Assembly: GCF_918731615.1 (NCBI RefSeq)
Contig: NZ_OU957226.1
Location: forward strand, 3,632,928-3,696,927
DNA from: Flavobacterium sp. CECT 9288
GTDB taxonomy: Bacteria > Bacteroidota > Bacteroidia > Flavobacteriales > Flavobacteriaceae
Reading direction: 5' to 3'
DNA length: 64,000 nucleotides
Position numbers and translations under genes: made by a program. The stretch's first letter is position 1. Every line of letters begins with the position of its first letter. Positions 54,701 through 60,198 of this stretch are shown here, piece by piece. The notes below the pieces were generated by a model. It had not been told where the DNA came from, did not search any database, and saw nothing but the letters and a program-made list of their open reading frames with translations.

Positions 54701-55834
54701 ACAGTAGCAAGTATCAGTCCTTCAAATGCTGTTGAAGGAGATGCTGTAGTATTCAACTTTACGTTGAGCAACCCATCTGCGGTAGATACCACCTATACGT
54801 TCACTTTGACCAATGGAACCGCAGGAAGTGCTGATTACACTACAACAAGCATTACCGTAACAGTTCCAGCAGGAGCAACCACGGGAACGGTAAGTGTACC
54901 CACTACAGCAGACACTATTGATGAAGCAGACGAAAGCTTTAGCATTAGCAGCGGAGCAGTAAGTAGCACAGGAACAATCAATGATAATGACGATGCACCA
55001 GTGGTAACGATTGCAGATGCTTCAATCACAGAAGGAGGAAACTTGAGTTTCCCAGTTACATTGAGCAACCCATCAGCTACAGACATCACCGTTACTTTAG
55101 GCTTTACCAATGTAACGACAGCCAATGGCGATTATACAACAGTTCCAGTAACGGTAACGTTCTTAGCAGGAGCCACAACAGCTACAGCAACAGTACCCAC
55201 TACGGCAGATACTATCGATGAATTAGACGAAACCTTCACCGTAGCTATTACCAGTACAACAGGAACCGTTGGATCAACAACAGATACCGCTACAGGAACA
55301 ATCAATGATGATGACAATGCACCAACAGTAGCAAGTATCAGTCCTTCAAATGCTGTTGAAGGAGATGCTGTAGTATTCAACTTTACGTTGAGCAACCCAT
55401 CTGCGGTAGATACCACCTATACGTTCACTTTGACCAATGGAACCGCAGGAAGTGCTGATTACACTACAACAAGCATTACCGTAACAGTTCCAGCAGGAGC
55501 AACCACGGGAACGGTAAGTGTACCCACTACAGCAGACACTATTGATGAAGCAGACGAAAGCTTTAGCATTAGCAGCGGAGCAGTAAGTAGCACAGGAACA
55601 ATCAATGATAATGACGATGCACCAGTGGTAACGATTGCAGATGCTTCAATCACAGAAGGAGGAAACTTGAGTTTCCCAGTTACATTGAGCAACCCATCAG
55701 CTACAGACATCACCGTTACTTTAGGCTTTACCAATGTAACGACAGCCAATGGCGATTATACAACAGTTCCGGTAACGGTAACGTTCTTAGCAGGAGCCAC
55801 AACAGCTACAGCAACAGTACCCACAACGGCATGA
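45722..55834 (+). CDS. Giant repeat adhesin, N-terminal segment (frame broken at 55832)
   Basis: 3370 aa up to a premature TGA. Residues 1-29 are a long signal peptide (VFLLCFLYTINSSAQ). Residues about 30-305 resemble the choice-of-anchor L domain (QFGSEEYPDYVGSNFDDAFGFFVSG). A DUF11-like repeat follows (NLQISKTVNNPTPIVGSNVTFTLT), then two aspartate-rich thrombospondin type-3-like calcium motifs (DSDNDGVGNFVDLDDDNDG; DLDTIPNNLDLDSDNDGCSD) and an Ig-like domain. From about residue 804 the protein is nothing but 208-aa units, each with two Calx-beta-like modules ending in GTINDDDNAP or GTINDNDDAP. The gene is continuous in design with the following segments to 59215 (about 4490 aa when repaired). 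An inserted T at 55832 creates the stop. It is expected to be a T9SS-exported, calcium-stiffened cell-surface filament. Confidence 0.88.
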   Translation: MNRQLPSFTFKVPRFVFLLCFLYTINSSAQVTAVTNPTNAQINLALQGPGIVITGGTLNGAAPAATLRANQIATFTNGIMGAALGFPSGAYFSTGNAPFELASRNTDVARSANPAGATTLSDPNLSTIDPTATRDLVAYTFTITLGPTITGLRVGYQFGSEEYPDYVGSNFDDAFGFFVSGPGITGAQNFATTPAGSPTSINKINGGVPGFSSPATPVAAYDGTQSALYINNGHRTTVTGGKYVQNAAPQPGPFPIYSEFNGLTTFITKTIKNLTPGGTYTFKVVIADAGDASYDSGVFLNLIEGLTNANLQISKTVNNPTPIVGSNVTFTLTASNSGPGAATGVNVTDILPAGYTFVSATPSVGTYNNTTGLWSIGNLANSANETLSIVATVNASGSYNNTATIVGNETDPVLGNNTSTVSIAIQPDSDNDGVGNFVDLDDDNDGVRDIVEDCQGYLAQNSNGVWKGSTASNVTYTFTGATTQAVVSTLTDNQTNFYVNNSDGEQRYAKLGDVNFTVNFSTPVPANQIAFNIGDVDGLTASSNAASYTFSVNGGAANNNFRLVTLASVNPDLNYNALSGAITSFGAIDDQRIMLAGVGTNLISSINVTGSNIGSGDLVDYSFFARVECDTDLDTIPNNLDLDSDNDGCSDSNEYYNNTTSAATGQQFGQTGGSVAPVNANGTVNLPAATYTGSYANAISVGTSSSIATQPVNRIINAGTNTTFSVAAAGGSGITQYQWQVDSGSGFTDISNGAVYSNATTNTLTLTSVPATFSGYLYRVIIRESNFVCSSVVSAERTLTVFPAPVVTIADASITEGGNLSFPVTLSNPSATDIAVTLGFTNVTTANGDYTTVPVTVTFLAGATTATATVPTTADTIDELDETFTVAITSTTGTVGSTTDTATGTINDDDNAPTVASISPSNAVEGDAVVFNFTLSNPSAVDTTYTFTLTNGTAGSADYTTTSITVTVPAGATTGTVSVPTTADTIDEADESFSISSGAVSSTGTINDNDDAPVVTIADASITEGGNLSFPVTLSNPSATDITVTLGFTNVTTANGDYTTVPVTVTFLAGATTATATVPTTADTIDELDETFTVAITSTTGTVGSTTDTATGTINDDDNAPTVASISPSNAVEGDAVVFNFTLSNPSAVDTTYTFTLTNGTAGSADYTTTSITVTVPAGATTGTVSVPTTADTIDEADESFSISSGAVSSTGTINDNDDAPVVTIADASITEGGNLSFPVTLSNPSATDITVTLGFTNVTTANGDYTTVPVTVTFLAGATTATATVPTTADTIDELDETFTVAITSTTGTVGSTTDTATGTINDDDNAPTVASISPSNAVEGDAVVFNFTLSNPSAVDTTYTFTLTNGTAGSADYTTTSITVTVPAGATTGTVSVPTTADTIDEADESFSISSGAVSSTGTINDNDDAPVVTIADASITEGGNLSFPVTLSNPSATDITVTLGFTNVTTANGDYTTVPVTVTFLAGATTATATVPTTADTIDELDETFTVAITSTTGTVGSTTDTATGTINDDDNAPTVASISPSNAVEGDAVVFNFTLSNPSAVDTTYTFTLTNGTAGSADYTTTSITVTVPAGATTGTVSVPTTADTIDEADESFSISSGAVSSTGTINDNDDAPVVTIADASITEGGNLSFPVTLSNPSATDITVTLGFTNVTTANGDYTTVPVTVTFLAGATTATATVPTTADTIDELDETFTVAITSTTGTVGSTTDTATGTINDDDNAPTVASISPSNAVEGDAVVFNFTLSNPSAVDTTYTFTLTNGTAGSADYTTTSITVTVPAGATTGTVSVPTTADTIDEADESFSISSGAVSSTGTINDNDDAPVVTIADASITEGGNLSFPVTLSNPSATDITVTLGFTNVTTANGDYTTVPVTVTFLAGATTATATVPTTADTIDELDETFTVAITSTTGTVGSTTDTATGTINDDDNAPTVASISPSNAVEGDAVVFNFTLSNPSAVDTTYTFTLTNGTAGSADYTTTSITVTVPAGATTGTVSVPTTADTIDEADESFSISSGAVSSTGTINDNDDAPVVTIADASITEGGNLSFPVTLSNPSATDITVTLGFTNVTTANGDYTTVPVTVTFLAGATTATATVPTTADTIDELDETFTVAITSTTGTVGSTTDTATGTINDDDNAPTVASISPSNAVEGDAVVFNFTLSNPSAVDTTYTFTLTNGTAGSADYTTTSITVTVPAGATTGTVSVPTTADTIDEADESFSISSGAVSSTGTINDNDDAPVVTIADASITEGGNLSFPVTLSNPSATDITVTLGFTNVTTANGDYTTVPVTVTFLAGATTATATVPTTADTIDELDETFTVAITSTTGTVGSTTDTATGTINDDDNAPTVASISPSNAVEGDAVVFNFTLSNPSAVDTTYTFTLTNGTAGSADYTTTSITVTVPAGATTGTVSVPTTADTIDEADESFSISSGAVSSTGTINDNDDAPVVTIADASITEGGNLSFPVTLSNPSATDITVTLGFTNVTTANGDYTTVPVTVTFLAGATTATATVPTTADTIDELDETFTVAITSTTGTVGSTTDTATGTINDDDNAPTVASISPSNAVEGDAVVFNFTLSNPSAVDTTYTFTLTNGTAGSADYTTTSITVTVPAGATTGTVSVPTTADTIDEADESFSISSGAVSSTGTINDNDDAPVVTIADASITEGGNLSFPVTLSNPSATDITVTLGFTNVTTANGDYTTVPVTVTFLAGATTATATVPTTADTIDELDETFTVAITSTTGTVGSTTDTATGTINDDDNAPTVASISPSNAVEGDAVVFNFTLSNPSAVDTTYTFTLTNGTAGSADYTTTSITVTVPAGATTGTVSVPTTADTIDEADESFSISSGAVSSTGTINDNDDAPVVTIADASITEGGNLSFPVTLSNPSATDITVTLGFTNVTTANGDYTTVPVTVTFLAGATTATATVPTTADTIDELDETFTVAITSTTGTVGSTTDTATGTINDDDNAPTVASISPSNAVEGDAVVFNFTLSNPSAVDTTYTFTLTNGTAGSADYTTTSITVTVPAGATTGTVSVPTTADTIDEADESFSISSGAVSSTGTINDNDDAPVVTIADASITEGGNLSFPVTLSNPSATDITVTLGFTNVTTANGDYTTVPVTVTFLAGATTATATVPTTADTIDELDETFTVAITSTTGTVGSTTDTATGTINDDDNAPTVASISPSNAVEGDAVVFNFTLSNPSAVDTTYTFTLTNGTAGSADYTTTSITVTVPAGATTGTVSVPTTADTIDEADESFSISSGAVSSTGTINDNDDAPVVTIADASITEGGNLSFPVTLSNPSATDITVTLGFTNVTTANGDYTTVPVTVTFLAGATTATATVPTTA

Positions 55835-56868
55835 TACTATCGATGAATTAGACTGAAACCTTCACCGTAGCTATTACCAGTACAACAGGAACCGTTGGAT
55901 CAACAACAGATACCGCTACAGGAACAATCAATGATGATGACAATGCACCAACAGTAGCAAGTATCAGTCCTTCAAATGCTGTTGAAGGAGATGCTGTAGT
56001 ATTCAACTTTACGTTGAGCAACCCATCTGCGGTAGATACCACCTATACGTTCACTTTGACCAATGGAACCGCAGGAAGTGCTGATTACACTACAACAAGC
56101 ATTACCGTAACAGTTCCAGCAGGAGCAACCACGGGAACGGTAAGTGTACCCACTACAGCAGACACTATTGATGAAGCAGACGAAAGCTTTAGCATTAGCA
56201 GCGGAGCAGTAAGTAGCACAGGAACAATCAATGATAATGACGATGCACCAGTGGTAACGATTGCAGATGCTTCAATCACAGAAGGAGGAAACTTGAGTTT
56301 CCCAGTTACATTGAGCAACCCATCAGCTACAGACATCACCGTTACTTTAGGCTTTACCAATGTAACGACAGCCAATGGCGATTATACAACAGTTCCAGTA
56401 ACGGTAACGTTCTTAGCAGGAGCCACAACAGCTACAGCAACAGTACCCACTACGGCAGATACTATCGATGAATTAGACGAAACCTTCACCGTAGCTATTA
56501 CCAGTACAACAGGAACCGTTGGATCAACAACAGATACCGCTACAGGAACAATCAATGATGATGACAATGCACCAACAGTAGCAAGTATCAGTCCTTCAAA
56601 TGCTGTTGAAGGAGATGCTGTAGTATTCAACTTTACGTTGAGCAACCCATCTGCGGTAGATACCACCTATACGTTCACTTTGACCAATGGAACCGCAGGA
56701 AGTGCTGATTACACTACAACAAGCATTACCGTAACAGTTCCAGCAGGAGCAACCACGGGAACGGTAAGTGTACCCACTACAGCAGACACTATTGATGAAG
56801 CAGACGAAAGCTTTAGCATTAGCAGCGGAGCAGTAAGTAGCACGGGAATAATTTTAGATGATGATGTT
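48131..56868 (+). repeat. 14 tandem 624-bp units (28 Calx-beta-like modules)
   Basis: Units begin with GCACCAGTGGTAACG at 48131, 48755, 49379, 50003, 50627, 51251, 51875, 52499, 53123, 53747, 54371, 54995, 55619 and 56245. The last step is 626 because of two inserted T's. Each unit is a module A of about 107 aa (VVTIADASITEGGNLSF to GTINDDDNAP) and a module B of about 101 aa (TVASISPSNAVEGDAVVF to GTINDNDDAP). I find only five variable positions between units, four of them silent. The array ends where the last module B changes to GIILDDDVTP. Confidence 0.95.
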
Positions 56869-58776
56869 ACACCAATAGCTACCAACGACGTTGTAACAAC
56901 AGATGAAGACACACCTGTTACAATTAATGTAACGACTAACGATACTGATGGTGACGGTACCATTGATGTTACTACAGTAGATTTGGATCCTGCTACAGCA
57001 GGTATACAAACCACATTCACGGTAGCAGGAGAAGGTACCTATACGGTAAATAATTTAGGAGTAATAACCTTTACACCGGTATTGAACTATAATGGTACTA
57101 CTACAGCAATCACTTACACCGTAAACGACAATAGTGGCATAGTATCGAATAGTGCTACTTTGACTATCATCGTTAATGCAGTAACTGATGCATTAGTTGC
57201 TAATAACGACCCTCTTCCATCAACAGGAGGAAATGTAACAGCAAACGATACTTTAAATGGAGTACCGGTAACTACAGCTAATACTGATGTAACACCAGTA
57301 ACAAATGGACCATTGAGTATTGATGCAGATGGAAATTTAACAGTAGCGCCAAACACCCCAAATGGTACGTACACCATCACGTATGAAATTTGTGAAGCAG
57401 GAGCTGTACCAGTAAATTGTACCACAGCTACGGTCACTGTTAATTATGTAAATCCATTAGTTGCTAGTAATGATACTTTTACAGCAGCAGGAGGGAATGT
57501 GTTAGGAAATGATAGTGTAAATGGATCACCGGCAACCATGACAAATACTGTTGTGACACCAGTAACTAGCGGGCCATTAAGTATAGATGCTGCAGGAAAT
57601 GTAACAGTAGCACCAAACACACCAAGTGGCACCTACACTATCGTTTATGAAATTTGTCAAACAGGAATGACTCCTGCAAACTGTACCACAGCTACAGTAA
57701 CGGTTGTAGTAAACAATATCATTGTTGCCAATAACAACACATTCTCACCAACAGGCGGTAATGTAACAGCAAACGATACGGTTAATGGTGTACCAGCCAC
57801 GCCAGCGAATACTGATGTAACACCAGTAACAAGTGGACCATTGAGTATAGATGCAAATGGAAACTTAACAGTAGCACCTAATACACCAAGTGGTACTTAC
57901 AACATAGAATACGAAATCTGTGAAGTCGGCGCAAGCCCATCAAATTGTACACGAGCTATAGCAACGGTAGTGATTAATAATTTAATCGTAGCTAATAACG
58001 TAACCATTCCATCGACAGGAGGAAATGTAACAGCAAACGATACGATAAATGGAGTACCTGTAACTACAGCTAATACTGATGTAACGCCAGTAACAAGTGG
58101 ACCATTGAGTATAGATGCAAATGGTAATTTAACAGTAGCACCAAATACCCCAAGTGGCACGTACACGATAACATATCAAATATGTGAAGTAGGAGCAACA
58201 CCAGCAAATTGCACCACAGCTACCGCAACGGTAGTAGTAAACAATGTATTAGTAGCTTTAAATGATACGCTACCAGCCACCGGAGGAAATGTTCTAGCAA
58301 ATGATACCATTAACGGAGTACCAGCAACAGCTGCTAATACAGATGTGACGCCAGTAACAAATGGACCATTGAGTATAGATGCAAATGGAAACTTAACTGT
58401 ATCGCCAAATACAATAGCAGGAACTTATAGTATTACGTATCAAGTATGTGAAACAGGTTCTAATCCGTTGGTGTGTACCACAGCCACAGTTACAGTAGTT
58501 GTGAACGAAACGCCAGATATAGCCATAGTTAAAACAGCCGTATTCAATGATGAAAATGGAGATGGTTTTTGCACAAGCAGGAGAGACTATTACCTACAGT
58601 TTTGCGGTAAGCAATACAGGAAACACGCCATTAAACAATGTAACAGTAACCATGTGCTACCAGGATTTGATACTACGAGTGTAATACTCATACCTTTATT
58701 GCCAGTAAGGAGTCGACAAACAATACAGCCTAATTCAAGGAGTATATCGCTTGAAAACAATCCGACATCAATTTAG
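56014..58776 (+). CDS. Giant repeat adhesin, middle segment (downstream of the frame break)
   Basis: The correct frame is open from 55855, but 56014 is the first usable start codon in it, so this is a continuation and not a separate gene. It holds the end of repeat unit 13 and all of unit 14. A cadherin-like module with Asp-rich turns follows (ATNDVVTTDEDTPVTINVTTNDTDGDGTIDVTTVDLDP), then five 88-aa units, and the start of a DUF11-like module (DIAIVKTAVFNDENGDGF). From about 58569 an extra T in a T-run shifts the frame, and the last 70 or so residues (CTSRRDYYLQFCGKQ to NNPTSI) are out of frame and meaningless. With that T removed, the reading continues as AQAGETITYSFAVSNTGNTPLNNVTVT. Confidence 0.75.
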   Translation: MSNPSAVDTTYTFTLTNGTAGSADYTTTSITVTVPAGATTGTVSVPTTADTIDEADESFSISSGAVSSTGTINDNDDAPVVTIADASITEGGNLSFPVTLSNPSATDITVTLGFTNVTTANGDYTTVPVTVTFLAGATTATATVPTTADTIDELDETFTVAITSTTGTVGSTTDTATGTINDDDNAPTVASISPSNAVEGDAVVFNFTLSNPSAVDTTYTFTLTNGTAGSADYTTTSITVTVPAGATTGTVSVPTTADTIDEADESFSISSGAVSSTGIILDDDVTPIATNDVVTTDEDTPVTINVTTNDTDGDGTIDVTTVDLDPATAGIQTTFTVAGEGTYTVNNLGVITFTPVLNYNGTTTAITYTVNDNSGIVSNSATLTIIVNAVTDALVANNDPLPSTGGNVTANDTLNGVPVTTANTDVTPVTNGPLSIDADGNLTVAPNTPNGTYTITYEICEAGAVPVNCTTATVTVNYVNPLVASNDTFTAAGGNVLGNDSVNGSPATMTNTVVTPVTSGPLSIDAAGNVTVAPNTPSGTYTIVYEICQTGMTPANCTTATVTVVVNNIIVANNNTFSPTGGNVTANDTVNGVPATPANTDVTPVTSGPLSIDANGNLTVAPNTPSGTYNIEYEICEVGASPSNCTRAIATVVINNLIVANNVTIPSTGGNVTANDTINGVPVTTANTDVTPVTSGPLSIDANGNLTVAPNTPSGTYTITYQICEVGATPANCTTATATVVVNNVLVALNDTLPATGGNVLANDTINGVPATAANTDVTPVTNGPLSIDANGNLTVSPNTIAGTYSITYQVCETGSNPLVCTTATVTVVVNETPDIAIVKTAVFNDENGDGFCTSRRDYYLQFCGKQYRKHAIKQCNSNHVLPGFDTTSVILIPLLPVRSRQTIQPNSRSISLENNPTSI
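57193..58512 (+). repeat. Five tandem 264-bp units (88-aa modules) in the adhesin
   Basis: Units begin at 57193, 57457, 57721, 57985 and 58249, with LVANN, LVASN, IVANN, IVANN and LVALN. Each reads [LI]VAxNxT-x4-GGNVxANDTxNGVPxTxANTDVTPVTxGPLSIDAxGNLTVAPNTPxGTYxIxYxICE-x8-NCTTATxTVVVN, with a Cys pair per unit. Unlike the 624-bp array, these units have diverged at many sites, so they are older or less homogenised. Confidence 0.9.
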
Positions 58777-59215
58777 GAAGCTAACCAACCAAGCAACCGC
58801 AAACATGCACGTTTCCACCACATAGGAGTATGTAGTTAAGTGATTTATCAGATGATTCTAGCTGCCTTTAAATGATAGACACAACAGTACTTGTGCTATT
58901 TCAATGATTGTTGATCGAAGTAGTTTAACTGCAGTAGCGCCAAATGGAAAGGAGACAATAAAACAAAGTGTTCGCATTAGAGGAACTAGAACTGTTACAA
59001 GCGAAATACGTAGAGATATACAACGCTGGGAGTACTAGTATTTGAGAGAGCAGTATAACAATGATGATAGAGCTTTTAGAGGCGTTTCAGAAGGAAGAGT
59101 AACCATCAAACAATCCGAAGAGTTACCAGAAGGAACGTATTATTACATCTTGAGATATAAGGACAGTGCAGCCACTAGTTTTGAAAAAGCAGGATACTTA
59201 TACATCAACAGATAA
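58560..59215 (+). pseudogene. Giant adhesin, C-terminal segment with T9SS type B sorting domain, scrambled by indels
   Basis: Pieces of a normal protein end can be read in three frames. They are QAGETITYSFAVSNTGNTPLNNVTVT, LPGFD, KQSDINLG, LTNQATANMHV, DLSDDS, TAVAPNG, VEIYN, and finally an intact VTIKQSEELPEGTYYYILRYKD running to YLYINR and TAA at 59213-59215. The order APNG, VEIYN-(RWG), Y-N-N-D, RGVSEGRVTI, LPEGTYYY, GYLYINR is the gliding-motility-associated (T9SS type B) C-terminal domain. At least seven one- or two-base gaps or insertions are needed to restore a single frame, several in homopolymers. It may be consensus error or real decay. Confidence 0.75.
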
Positions 59216-59254
59216 TAAATAAATAAAGCTCATAAGTTTAAAAATGGAAGCAAT

Positions 59255-60184
59255 ATGAAGACAAAATTAGTAGTAGTAATGGTACTCTTACTCTCGGGTA
59301 TAGTAAATGCCCAGCAAGATGCTCAGTTTACACAGTACATGTACAATTCGATCAATATAAATCCAGCCTATGCAGGTTCGCGTCAGTCCATGAATATTTT
59401 TGCCCTACACCGCACCCAGTGGGTAGGGCTAGATGGGGCACCAGTAACTAATACTGCCTCTATTAATACTCCTATCAATGATACTAAACTAGGCCTAGGA
59501 GTATCAATCATAAATGACAGGATAGGGCCATCTGATGAGAGCAATCTAGCAGTTGATTTTTCATACTACATCAATACCTCAGAAGACTTCAAACTCTCCT
59601 TTGGATTAAAAGCCTCAGCAAATCTATTGAATGTCAATTTTGATAAGTTGAATCAGTATGATCCTAATGACTATAGTTTTGAGAATAACATAGACAATAA
59701 GTTTTCACCTAATATAGGAGTGGGACTTTATTGGTACTCAGATAAAACCTATGTGGGTCTTTCAGTTCCTAACTTGTTAGAGACAGAGCATTTTGATAAA
59801 TACGCAGGAGTAGGAGCCAATTCTTATATTGCACGAGAACGCGTAAACTATTACTTAACAGCCGGTCACGTATTTGATTTAGATTATAATTTAAAATTCA
59901 AACCAGCCATGATGACTAAGATGGTTCAAGGTGCTCCACTACAAGTAGATTTATCGGCTAACTTCTTGTTTAATGACAAGTTTACAGTAGGAGCTGCTTA
60001 CCGCTGGAGTGCTGCATTGAGTGCCATGGTAGGCTTTCAGGTATCAGACTCTTGGTTTATTGGGTATGCATACGATATGGAAACCACACGACTGGCTAAT
60101 TACAATTCAGGGTCACATGAAATATTTCTTCGTTACGAAATATTCAAACGATATAACAAAATCACATCACCTAGATTCTTTTAA
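59255..60184 (+). CDS. T9SS outer-membrane protein PorP/SprF family
   Basis: 309 aa. The signal peptide covers residues 1-19 (MKTKLVVVMVLLLSGIVNA). The PorP/SprF hallmark follows at once: QQDAQFTQYMYNSININPAYAGSRQSMNIFALHRTQWVGLDGAP. The rest alternates hydrophobic and polar residues as in an outer-membrane beta-barrel and ends with an aromatic strand (HEIFLRYEIFKRYNKITSPRFF). Family members associate with the type IX machinery, and SprF is needed for secretion of the SprB adhesin, which has a type B C-terminal domain. Its position 39 bp after the giant adhesin makes it the likely dedicated partner of that protein. The OmpA-like gene follows after 14 bp. Confidence 0.93.
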   Translation: MKTKLVVVMVLLLSGIVNAQQDAQFTQYMYNSININPAYAGSRQSMNIFALHRTQWVGLDGAPVTNTASINTPINDTKLGLGVSIINDRIGPSDESNLAVDFSYYINTSEDFKLSFGLKASANLLNVNFDKLNQYDPNDYSFENNIDNKFSPNIGVGLYWYSDKTYVGLSVPNLLETEHFDKYAGVGANSYIARERVNYYLTAGHVFDLDYNLKFKPAMMTKMVQGAPLQVDLSANFLFNDKFTVGAAYRWSAALSAMVGFQVSDSWFIGYAYDMETTRLANYNSGSHEIFLRYEIFKRYNKITSPRFF

Positions 60185-60198
60185 TTTAATATAACGTT

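Noticed and set aside
47986..56666. Series of 94-103-aa open frames on the minus strand at a 624-bp period
   Set aside because: They are mirror images of the Calx-beta repeat units. The same peptides recur in every unit and have no start signals or independent codon character.
48131..56868. CRISPR-like or mobile-element array
   Set aside because: The period is 624 bp with no unique spacers, and the whole stretch is in frame as repeated protein modules. It is coding repeat, not CRISPR or a transposon.
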